From the NCBI GenBank assembly GCA_012845835.1, contig JABAKD010000023.1, forward strand, positions 9,341,840 through 9,405,839: a stretch of 64,000 bases of DNA, read 5' to 3'. Below the pieces are notes generated by a model that was not told the DNA's origin, ran no database searches, and worked only from the letters and a program-made list of their open reading frames with translations. Shown here piece by piece: positions 36,080-45,627 of the stretch. Position numbers and translations under genes: made by a program. The DNA comes from Undaria pinnatifida (Eukaryota; Sar; Phaeophyceae; Laminariales; Alariaceae). Numbering within the stretch: position 1 is the stretch's first letter; every line of letters begins with the position of its first letter.

Positions 36080-37055
36080 AACTTGATGCGCGTGCGGCTG
36101 TTGTTGTTGTTGTAGGTGACTACTTTGATAGGAGCCTGCAATGCTCTACCCACCTATACGCCACTAACTCTCGCTGCTGCTGCTTCTGCTGCTTCTGTCA
36201 AGTGACATTCCGGCGTAAAGTGTAAGGACAGTTGGAATATCACATTTGTACTAAAACGGTCTTAAAATGTGTGCATGTTGGTGTGTTTCTTATATGATAC
36301 CGTACCATACCAAGAGAGCACAACGCTTCAACTCTGCCGCACAGCAGCAGCGGTAGCCAACACCATTAATGTAAGATCGCAGATGACAGACAGCAGACAA
36401 CATGCGGAGAGCACAACGCAAGCCTGCGTTGCTCTACTCACCTATACGCCACTACCTCTCGCTGCTGCTACACTTCTGCTGCTCACGTCAAGTGACATGC
36501 CGGCGTGAAGTATAACGATCTTTTGAATATCACATTAGTAATCATACAATCCTTATATTTATGTTCATATTGGTGTTCTTATATGATATCGTACCGTACC
36601 AAGAGAGCACAACGCTGCAAACTCTACCCCACAGCAGCAGGGGTAGGCAACATTATTTATGTAAGATCGCTGATGAAAGACAGCAGACAACATGTGGAGA
36701 GCACAACGCTACAACCTTGCTGCACAGCAGCAGCGGTAGGTGACACCATTTATGTGCGCTTGGCGTGTCCTCGATATGCTGCGGCGAGTTTCTTGTGTCG
36801 GAGCCTGTCATAACTTTTCACCCCACAATACGGCACGTTTCTGCTGGGCTGCCGCTCTGGGCGCGCGTGCCCGTCTATGCAGAAACATAGGGACCTTTTT
36901 GTACTGGAAACAACTTAGATACCAACCCATCCTTATACATTGATGTCCACAGAGCTCTGAGGCAGCTTTTTAACGAGCATTTTTTCTGTCTTTTTGTGGA
37001 GATCGCAGATGGCAGACAGCAGACAAAGTGCGGAGAGCAAAACGCTACACAGGTA
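36080..37055 (+). repeat. tandem repeat, period about 288-290 bp
   Basis: GCTCTAC.CACCTATACGCCA recurs at 36,143 and 36,431 (288 bp). ACCAAGAGAGCACAACGCT recurs at 36,308 and 36,598 (290 bp). GATCGCAGATG.CAGACAGCAG recurs near 36,374, 36,665 and 37,000. Each unit carries GCAGCAGCGGTAG and CTCGCTGCTGCT runs. The last unit is partial and displaced. Non-coding by inspection. Confidence 0.8.
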
Positions 37056-37314
37056 GGATCATTTGCGTGTGGGTGCTGTATCCTTCCTTTACGGCGACGC
37101 GTTGCTCGTTTTTGCCATAATAGCATTTGTCACGTGTCATTGACTTCTTGCTCCCTCGTTCTCAATACGTGCCGCATCTCACGCCACACGTGCCCCTTCT
37201 CGCTTCCTGGCGGTCCCCATTAAGCTAGAGTTCAAATTGTGACGCTATTCACTAAATCACACATGCAACCGTCACATTTGCCCCCTTCAAGTATTTATAG
37301 TTTCCGCGCACATG

Positions 37315-37865
37315 TATATTGAAACGTCCCCCCCCCCCCGCGCCCTCCCCCGATCCCTCTTGTTCAAATGCCCCACCTAAAATAAAAATCTACCATAGTA
37401 GTAAACACTACCAGCCAGCTGATATCATGTCATTATCTTTCCTCTTGTTCAGACGCCCCATCTAGAATCCAATTCTACCAGAGTAGTAAACACTACCAGC
37501 CAGCTGGCATCATCTCATCGTCTTCCTAGCCACCCATGAAGTAGCTCCAACTCATTCCCGCCCTCTTCCCCCCCCCTCCCCCACCCCCCCCCTCCTGTTG
37601 TTTTTCCCCCAGTTCGTTCAAACGCCCCACTTACAATCGATATTGGCCAGAGTAATAAACACCTCTACGCAGTTGATCATTCTAACAATCCATGACGTAG
37701 TTTTCATTCTTCCCCCCCTCCCCAACCCCCCCTCCAACGCCCCCACCTTCCCCACCACCGGCACGATCGCCTAGACCTAGCACCGCGCGTATAACAAGCC
37801 CCTACGTATCTTTGATCTCACAGCCGGAGTGTATTTGAATACTACATGTGACCTAAGCCTTATAA
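37315..37865 (+). repeat. DR1, partial copy
   Basis: Three successive A blocks (CGCCCCACCTAAAATA.., CGCCCCATCTAGAATCC.., CGCCCCACTTACAATCG..), one B block (CGCCTAGACCTAGCACCGC), then the end of block D (TTTGATCTCACAGCCGGAGT, 37,809). Poly-C runs separate the blocks. Copy 2 follows immediately. Confidence 0.85.
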
Positions 37866-38875
37866 ATACCTCCCCCCCCCCCCCCCCCTTTTTTTTTTCT
37901 CCTATTTCCTTTTGCTCTCCCTTGTTAAAACGCCCCAACTAATAATATCGAAATCCGTCCGAGTGATAATAACTTCCACGCACTCGATATCACCTCATTA
38001 TCTTTCTAGAGCCATCCATGCCGCTGCTTACCCCCCCCCCCCCGCCGCGCCCCCAACGCCCCCTTCTTCCCCACCCCCCGCACCATCGCCTAGACCTAGC
38101 ACCACATGTATAGCAAACCCCTACATCTATGCCACATAACCCCCCCCCCGCCCCTTACCCTCTCCACTCCCTGCCCCACGTCCGACCTCCCCACCGCCTC
38201 ACCACACCCAACCCCCACCCCCTCGAACATTCCGCCCTCTACTCACTGATTGTACCACTTACAGGTTATACATGATAAACTGGTGCATTCTTTCCAAAAC
38301 CGTCACATTTATCCCCCTAAAATATTGTATAGTTTCCACGCACAGATTGAGCTGCCCCACCCGCCCCGCCCCCGCCCCCGCCCCCATAAACGGGTGTATT
38401 TTTTTCGAAAATCGTCAGATTTATCCCCTTGAAGGATTTATGGTGTTCACGCACATATTGACCTGCCCGCCCTGCCCCCCCACACCCCCCCTCCACCCCG
38501 CCAACCCCCGCTCCCTTTTGATCATATCCAGGCCCCCACGTCCTGAAAAACTCCACCCCCCACTCACCGGTTGTTGGACTTACAGGATCCACATGATAAT
38601 ATGATGCTTTTCTTTCCACAGCTGTCAGATTTAGCCCCCCTCAGGAACGGGTTTTATAGTTTCCGCGCACAGACTGCCTAACATCACCCTGTTGACCCTG
38701 ATAGCTACACTCACTGTAGTTGCAAGGGGAGTCCCCGACCTATATCCTTATTGAGGACACACAACGCGTCATACGCGCGATCGAAGTATCACACACAGCT
38801 TGCAAAGATGAGTTTCGACAAAATATTCGATCTCACAGTCACAGCTGGGGTGTATTTTTCATTTTTTATACTATC
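37866..38875 (+). repeat. DR1, most complete copy
   Basis: Blocks A, B, C and D in order. Blocks C (about 38,215-38,360) and D (about 38,555-38,690) are themselves related: both hold ACTCACCG/TG.TTGT, ACTTACAGG, TGATAA, and TATAGTTTCC.CGCACAGA. A third CCTTGAAGGATTTATGG-type sub-block lies between. The end is CTGGGGTGTATTTTTCATTTTTTATA. Confidence 0.88.
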
Positions 38876-40374
38876 ATAAGGTGTAGAAGTTTTTGTGTGT
38901 TATCAAGTGATGCTGTGTGAATTTTCTCAAGAACAGATCGGTCGTGAGCAAGTCTATATCGAGTATACCCAAAAAGTGCTAAAAATACTGCTTGCTCTTG
39001 AGTACACCTAAGAAGTACTTTTTGTGCGGGTGAAATGCGAATAATTTTTTTTTTTCGGGCTAATATTTTTTTGCATGTGTATTAATTATAACAGAAATGG
39101 TCATCGCGTCGGGTAGCGAAAACAATGTGTTCTTGCGCCACTCTCTTAGGCACTACTTACTTCCCGGGGGGGTACTTTGTAAGTATTACAATTCGTCGGT
39201 TTTGAACAAAACTCGCATGTCGAATAAATATGTAGCTCTTTTTCGAGGAGCAAGACAGGGGAGGGGGTTACTAAATCAACATAAAAAGTTTGAATAAAAA
39301 ACGCCATTTTCTCGATTGGCGCAGAAATCACAATGCTGCGATTGTGATTTCGTTCTTGGCTGCTTGTCGATCCGTTATCTTTTCTTTTCATCATCATATG
39401 CAGTATGTGGTGGGCGTCCCCGATGGAGCAGTAGAAGTAGTAGTAAGTAGTAGTAGTAGTAGAATTAGTAGTAGAAGTAGTAGTAGCAGTAGTAGTAGTA
39501 TTAGTAGTATTAGAAGTAGAAGTAGCTAGTGGTAGTATTAGCAGTAGTAGTAGTAGGTGAACCTCGTCACTTCTAAGACCAAGGTCGTGGGTATACAAGA
39601 CCCAAAGAGTGCATAGTGCTCGTATGGACGTTTTGTTCTGAGAAAATGACGAGAGCGGAAAGCACGACGGGAAGAGCGTGCGGTAGCAAAGTCGGACGAA
39701 AATTGACGAGCCTAAAAAACTGACCAATGAGAATGCCGAGCCCTTCGGTGGATAACAATGAAACAAGTACCTGCAAAGAGAAGGGAATGAATGTATCTGT
39801 GACCACAACTCATCCAGAGCGTGGGCCCGGATGAAACGTCTTACCATGGGTTAAGGTGGAGAGAAAATGTGACGAAAAAAAATAAGAGTGCGTTCATTTA
39901 TATCGCGGTTTCTGATTACTCGGCAGGTCCTCCGTACGTAGTAGAAGGAAGCAGTAAGGCAAAACGGAAACCAAAATTGCTGCTGGTAGGAGTACGCACT
40001 TACTTCTGAGACGGATAAGGTTTCATGGTGTGGAGAGCGTGCGCTTGACGCAATATACTCAGTGAAGCGTTTCTCGGATGTGTTTCGTATTATTATATAT
40101 TTCTGCTTATTATGACGATGATGATCTCATCCCGCCACCTTTTATTAGAAGTTTTGGAGTTCATATTCTCTGTTGTGTAGGTGCCTTGTATTCTGATGTT
40201 ACGCCGTCCTTTATGAATTCTAGAATGGGAGTTCATGTGAAACGCTCGCCCTATATATGCAAACGTGTTGCGCTCGGATCCGTACTGATGTGATAACAAG
40301 TGTTGTCATAAATCCAGGTACTACTCCGAGACTTGGATTTTCGGGTCGCAAGCTGATCGATACCTAGATCAAGG
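38876..40374. other. no gene recognised; TAG-type microsatellite at 39,430-39,560
   Basis: A GTA/TAG-rich microsatellite occupies 39,430-39,560 and creates a long Thr/Ser/Asn-rich minus frame (39,146-39,847) that I reject as a gene. Around 38,935-39,025 there are near-inverted words (CTTGCTC, GAGCAAG). No other feature. Confidence 0.45.
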
Positions 40375-41270
40375 TTTTGTTAAGGTACTAGTGGGGTATC
40401 AGTCCGTTTGACCACTTGCAATAGGTCACCCAATAGCTTACCCAAGCTAAGCCTTAGTACACTTCCAATGTATTTCTGTTGCTGACGTATGTATGTTGTG
40501 CCTGTCGTACCCAGTACTAGGGCATGACATTGCGTTGTCGAATGCATTACGATGCATTATCTCTGTGTCGTAGCTTGTGACCACAGAGCTGATCTTACTA
40601 GAGGGTGAAAAATCAGTACGGACACTGGTTGTGCTGGATGTCGACGAGTAGAAGAACGGTTTAATGTGAAGAACACACACACACACTCTCCGCTCCTGAA
40701 ACGGCGCGATACCAGGTCGCCCGGATATACCGGCAGAACTGTCAATTATCAAAGCCGTTTAATTTCCGGGGTATACCGGGGAGAGTATTTTTCAACTTCG
40801 ACATGTGGAAAGTCTGAAAAAGTTTACTATGGTGGATGTGGGAGTTGAACCCACGACCCAAAAAAAACGTGGTCTGTCGACGACGTTTATTTGTGAAGGA
40901 ATTAGTGGGTTATAAATCCGTTTGACCACTTGCGAAAGGCTAGCCAATAGCTTACCCAATCTAAGCCTTTTAACACTCTTTCCCCCTGAAACGGCGGGAT
41001 ACCAGCTCGGCCGGACATACCGGCAGAACTGTCAATACATCCAAGCCGTTCCATTTCCTGGGCCGGGGAGAGTATTTTTCAAGTTCGACATGGGGAAAGT
41101 CTGAAAAAGTTTATCATGGTGGATGTGGGGCTCGAACCCACTACCCAATAGACCCATGGTCTGTCGTCGACGCCATTTGTTGAGGAATTAGTAGGGTATT
41201 AGTCCGTTTGACCACTTGCAAAATGTTACTCAATAGATTACCCAAACTAAGCCTTATAACAGTTTGGTTC
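40375..41270 (-). mobile_element. SINE1 tandem array, about three heads and two bodies, minus orientation
   Basis: Reading on the minus strand: head (41,225-41,110), body (41,105-40,945), head (40,940-40,835), body (40,825-40,440, carrying an insertion), head (40,437-40,375). Heads share GCAAGTGGTCAAACGGA and GGGTTCGAGCCCC / GGGTTCAACTCCCAC. Bodies share GAAAGTCTG reversed, CCGTTTCA, and ACTCTCCCCGG. The head-to-body repeat distance is about 285-290 bp in the uninterrupted unit. Confidence 0.72.
40455..40680 (-). repeat. DR2 insertion inside a SINE1 body
   Basis: About 225 bp with no counterpart in other SINE1 bodies. Its reverse complement is at 43,965-44,192 (TTCTTCACATTAAACCGTTC, GTCGACATCCAGCACACCCA, GTGTCCGTGCTGATT, ATAATGCATCGTAATGCATT). 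The two copies differ at only a few positions by eye. A CA-dinucleotide run marks one edge (40,677-40,686). Confidence 0.85.
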
Positions 41271-41356
41271 AATGAAGCAAACATCAATTTTTTGGCTTTG
41301 ATGGTTTAAATCGTCCGAGTATTGTTTTTTGCAGGATTTGACCCCTTCACTACTGG

Positions 41357-41427
41357 AAACACTTTTTAGGGACGAATTTACTTGAATTTAGTATAGGGGG
41401 GATTTGGGGTCTCTAAAGGGGTTGACC
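41357..41427 (+). repeat. dispersed repeat shared with 18.41 kb
   Basis: CTGGAAACACTTTTTAGGG, TTTACTTGAATTTAG and GGGGTCTCTAAAGGGG match 18,412-18,490 in order. Non-coding. Confidence 0.65.
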
Positions 41428-41588
41428 AGCGAAATATTGGCGTTCTCTTCCCGCAGCCTGCAGAGGGCGGAGAGGGGTGCCTATTTCCATCTAGCCGTGT
41501 AGCCACCGACGGAGCAGTAGCTGCAGGGCCTCCCATATATACCACGCAGGTTAGCTACACTATGGGGAGCCCGCAACACAGAAGTGTG

Positions 41589-41826
41589 GTTCTACGGTAG
41601 CCCCCCCAACTTTTCTTTAACGAAATCGCCGGTTTTGAAACCAGCTCCTGGCCGTATCTCCTGAAATACGGTCCCCCTTACCACCCGGACGTCATCGTTC
41701 GATAGTGCTCCGCAAACAAAATAATATATGCAGATACTCTTTTCATAGCATCCTTCCTCGTGTCGAGCAGCCATGAAACGTTCGTTAAAGAAAACCGCTG
41801 GTTTTTGGGGGGGCTATCGTAGAATC
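41589..41826. mobile_element. MITE-like element with GGTAGCCCCCCC ends
   Basis: Left end TTCTACGGTAGCCCCCCCAA; right end reversed TTCTACGATAGCCCCCCCAA. A second inner inverted pair, TTTCTTTAACGAA / TTCGTTAAAGAAA, extends the stem. About 236 bp. It shares the CTACGATAG core with the elements at 11.3, 31.1 and 49.3 kb. A 60-codon minus frame inside is not credible as a gene. Confidence 0.8.
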
Positions 41827-42599
41827 AGTCAGAAATAGCTCGAAACCAAATTGCGGACCAGGAGAGTCAACTTCGGGACGAAGTACGCGACCAAGAGAAG
41901 AGCGCTAGCAAGGGAGACTCGCCCGACGACGAGGTGGATGAGGGGGGAGGGAAGATGGAGTATCTCACATGCATCCGTTGAAGAAAGGGAAACCCGCCTC
42001 TGGGTTTGAATCAGGAATTATAGGTGTAGGCGCAGCCCCCCGCCCCCCCCCCTCTTCGCGCGCGCACGCGAGCATGTATTGCCGCCTATTCCGTCAATGA
42101 CAGCATCTTGAACAAAATATGTCCCAGGCTACGGTAGGGGTTTCACTTTGGGGAGCTTTTTCCGGTGGTGAAAGGTCACGCGCTCGACGGCGCCCCCGTT
42201 TAACTGCGAGCGAGTTTAAGCTTTAGTGTGTGTTTGAAACATGCACTATGAATCAGCGATGTAATGGTAAGCTACGCTGTGCCTAATAAAAACGCATGAT
42301 ATAAATATATATATATACATATACATTTGTCCATGAGGAACAGAGTCACTCGCGCGCGACATCCAGGCTACGGTAGTGGCGTCCATCTTAGGACGTTTCG
42401 TTTTGGCTGTGACTCTGAGCCACTCGCGCGCGTGACCCTGCTGTTCGATTTTGTGTGTGGTGTTTTTTTTCAAGCTCTACTCGTGGTGTTTTACCTCCTC
42501 TATCTGTATGAATCCCCAATGACATGGTTAGCTACGCTGCCCCAAGCAAATCTTCACACCAATTTATATCAAGTGAGGTACGGAGTAACTCGGGCGCGA
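41827..42599. other. no gene recognised
   Basis: Upstream of the hAT remnant on the same strand, so may contain decayed parts of it. GAGCCACTCGCGCGCG and CACTCGCGCGCGAC (about 42,346 and 42,417) form a local repeat. A C-run lies near 42,040. Confidence 0.35.
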
Positions 42600-43060
42600 G
42601 TTGGTGAAAACAAGCATTGAAAAAGGGGTTACCCTCCTTACCGCACGTAGCCTTGCATGGTCGCGAGTGGCTCAAATCCGGCAGTGGAAATGAGGGTATG
42701 ATACTACCATACTGTAGCCTTGGTCAGATGGTCGTTTTACCGGAACCAGTCGCACGTCGGTTTCATCCGTCCCTGTGCAAAAGCCTCGGCGGGCGCCTGA
42801 AGAAGTGGTGGGCCGTCAGAAAGATAGCATAGATAGCACGTTTCCGAAAGTCCCCAAGTTGGATCGCACATATCTCCGACTGCAGGCTGCATCCTCCGTC
42901 ACATCGCAACGTGTGTTCTCAGCATGGGGAAACCCGATCAACCAAGAAGCGCTACATCTCGATGAGCGGAGAGTTGCCACCCGAAATATCATTATTCCGC
43001 ATGACGAGACTGTAACACAACCCATCGGTGGTGGTAGCGATCGGGATCATCAGTGGTAGC
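42600..43060 (+). pseudogene. hAT transposase remnant, C-terminal dimerisation region
   Basis: The plus frame from 42,775 encodes AASSVTSQRVFSAWGNPINQ and ALHLDERRVATRNIII. This matches the pattern of the hAT dimerisation domain, where a conserved Ser..S.RvFS..G motif is followed by a basic helix. Just upstream, in a different frame, the peptide GGRLKKWWAVRK gives the expected K-WW element, so one frameshift separates them near 42,830. The catalytic region is not recognisable upstream, and no terminal inverted repeats or 8-bp target duplication were found. It is a dead 3' fragment of a DNA transposon, or an exapted piece. Confidence 0.65.
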
Positions 43061-43674
43061 ATGTTAGTTGTGGTTTTTGTGGGTTGGCATACTGCACCAA
43101 CGGACACCACTGCATTACTTGTAGCAATCAATATAGTGTTAGCCGTGTAGTAGCATATGTCGTCATGCAGGGTTCTGCAGGAGGAGGGGGCGAACACGCT
43201 GGAAAAGCGTGTGCTACGATAACGGCTGCACGTGTTGGATGAAACGGTTTCAGAATATGACGTGGCCCAAAAACTTTTGGTATTTTACTGTAGACTGTGT
43301 AGTTAGTACTAGTGTAGTGGTAGCAACAGGAGTAGTAGTGCTAGTGTAGCAGTAGTAGCAGAGTAGTAGTAGTAGTAGTAGTAGCAGTAGCAGTAGTAGT
43401 GATAGTAGTAGTCGGAATTTGTATATTGCTTGCAACAGCCTTCGATGAGTACTTAGGTCCTTGGTTTATTTCTCGTGTCTAATCGTGTAGCCCTGTGTTT
43501 CTGCGTTTCCCCCCCAAGTTTGTATTCGCGAGAGGCATATACAGTCATACCCAGAAAATCGCCGTGCACCACTCACGTAGCATATATATGCCTCAGACTA
43601 AGGATTCAACGCTGTATTAAATAGATAGTGTGGTGTATACTGGGATATTTAGATATTAGCGTATTTTCTCAGCA
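43061..43674. other. no gene; AGT-type microsatellite at 43,310-43,415
   Basis: A degenerate AGT/AGC repeat occupies 43,310-43,415. A lone MITE-like end, GTGCTACGATAACGGCTGCA, lies near 43,209. No credible frame. Confidence 0.45.
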
Positions 43675-43885
43675 GTACCATTTATAGTTTCCGCGCACAG
43701 ACTGGCTAAAATCACCCTGTTGACCCTGATAGCTACACTGTAGTTGTAAGGGGAGTCGCGGACCTATATCCTTAATGAGGACACACAACTCGTAATGCGC
43801 GCGATCGGAGTATCACACACAGCTTGCAAAGATGAGTTTCGACGAAATCGTCGATCTCACAGCTGGAGTGTATTATCATTTTCTA
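43675..43885 (+). repeat. DR1, block-D copy
   Basis: Begins near TTATAGTTTCCGCGCACAGA and runs to GGAGTGTATTATCATTTTCT. Blocks A-C are absent. Sequence is close to the 17.8 kb copy (CTGTAGTTGTAAGGGGAGTC). Confidence 0.9.
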
Positions 43886-43964
43886 TAATTTTTTTTTATA
43901 ATATATATCAGGTGTACCAGGCACAACAGGAGGAACTGAAATGTCGACCAGAGACACTTTTTGG

Positions 43965-44192
43965 GGCACGGTATGTGTGTGTGTTCTTCACATTAAACCG
44001 TTCTTCTACTCGTCGACATCCAGCACACCCAGTGTCCGTGCTGATTCTTCACCCTAGAAATATCAGCTCTGTGGTCACAAGCTACGACACAGAGATAATG
44101 CATCGTAATGCATTTGACAACGCAATGTCATGCCCTAGTACTGGGTACGACAGGCACAACATACATGCGTCAGCAACAGAAATACATTGGAA
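43965..44192 (+). repeat. DR2 copy
   Basis: Second copy of the ~225-bp repeat found inside the SINE1 array. It ends CAGCAACAGAAATACATTGG. An A-rich, then purine-rich, tract follows at once. Confidence 0.85.
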
Positions 44193-45004
44193 GAGAGAAT
44201 ACGAAATAAACAAAAACAAAAACAAAATAATAATAATAAAACATATAAAAACAAAGATAAAAATAAAACAAAAACGAAACAAACAAAATGAAGGGGAAAT
44301 CGAAGAAACAACCCAACCGGAAAGGAGAGCCAAAGCTCGGAAAAGAAACATAATAAAATACAATAAAAAAAAGTAAAGTAAAACCAAAATAGGATAATCC
44401 GAACACGAGCCAAAAACCTGGACACGCAAGGAGGGAACAAAGGGGAAAAAAATACCCCAGAAAAAGAAGAAAAGTGCTACGTACCTACTAGTCGGCCTGG
44501 TACCTTGCTACCCTGTCTGCCATCTCCTTCCTGCCTTCGTCCACCGCGGTCTCCCTTCTATTCCTCCTGTTGCCCCCCCTGCCCCCACTCCCTTGGACGG
44601 CTTTCCTTCTACTCCTCCTGTTTCCCCCCCTCCCCCCTTTGTGTTCTTCTCATTAAACCAAAATACCTTGTAAAAGAGAGAAACAACGAAAGAAACCAAG
44701 ACAAAACAAATAAATAAATAAATAAAAAGGGGAGCCAAAGCTCGGGAGATAGAAACATACCCCGAGCATGAGCCAAAGTGGACATGCAAGGGGGAAAGAA
44801 AATGAAAAAAATACCCCGGAAAAAAGGAAACAAGTAAAAGAAGGAAGACTGGGAGGGCCAAATAAAACAGGCTCGTCACCTACCCACCATGCAAGACTCT
44901 CTTCATAAGGATAAGAATAAGAAGGGGAGAGAAAAAAATGGCAGGCAGACGACGTGCGGACGGCTCAGACGGCCACGTAGCGAAATAATCAACCGGGAAA
45001 TCAA
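44193..45004. repeat. A-rich and purine-rich low-complexity tract
   Basis: AACAAAAACAAAA-like words (44,205-44,290), then mixed GGAAA/GAAAG purine runs up to about 44,960, with a pyrimidine island at 44,510-44,640. Words such as GAGCCAAAGCTCGG and CATGCAAGG.GG recur (44,328 / 44,734; 44,425 / 44,783), showing a local duplication of about 400 bp. No gene. Confidence 0.6.
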
Positions 45005-45172
45005 CGAAATGTTATTGATCGAGATCTCGATCAATATTGATAAAAATCAATGCATAAATGAAGTAGTGTTATTGTAACGTAATGACCGCGAAATGTTATT
45101 GATCGAGATCTCGATCAATTTTGATGAAAATCGATACATAAATGAAGTACTATTATTGTAACGTGCTGACGG
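45005..45172. repeat. 84-bp duplication, each copy with a long perfect palindrome
   Basis: Both copies contain GATCGAGATCTCGATC (45,017 and 45,101). The perfect palindrome spans 24 bp at 45,013-45,036 and 22 bp at 45,098-45,119. The rest of the unit (AAATCAATGCATAAATGAAG, TTATTGTAACGT) is also shared. It lies 36 bp from the left end of the pogo-type element. Confidence 0.9.
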
Positions 45173-45208
45173 GAGATGATATTGCTGTTTTAAAATCGAT
45201 TATCAATA

Positions 45209-45385
45209 CAGTAGTGGGCCCCCTATAGTGCACTTTGAATAGTGCAACCGCCCGATATAGTGCAGGTAAAATCTCCGCGCACAAACGTCGCCCTCAATAG
45301 TGCGGGATCTGCACTATTGAGGCAGATACCCGATATTGTGCAGGTTGGGCATCGCGGTGCCCCGCAATAGTGCAGGTGGAGAAAT
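45209..45385. repeat. left terminal and subterminal repeats of the pogo-type element
   Basis: Terminal inverted repeat, then CTATAGTGCA, GAATAGTGCAACC, ATATAGTGCAGGT, CAATAGTGCGGGATC, CTGCACTATTGAGG, ATATTGTGCAGGT and CAATAGTGCAGGT. These 10-13 bp words share the core A(A/T)TAGTGCAGG and occur on both strands. Confidence 0.85.
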
Positions 45386-45627
45386 ATTCACACACACACG
45401 CGATCAAAAGAAAAACAAGACACACACTCACGAACAGCGGATAGACGCGACACAAACGCGGGCGCACGTGCTGCTACAGACCCGAAGAGCTGTACGCAGC
45501 GCAGAGGCGCACCGTGCCTTGTGCGGACGGTGAGCTGTGCCACCAACCAGACCAGACGCCGCAAGCCCCTCATGGCCACGTCTGTCATGGAGGATGTGGC
45601 GGGCGGCTCCACGGCAACTGCGGCAGC

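Noticed and set aside
39146-39847. 233-codon minus-strand frame
   Set aside because: Runs through a TAG-type microsatellite, which gives Thr/Ser/Asn repeats; no domain.
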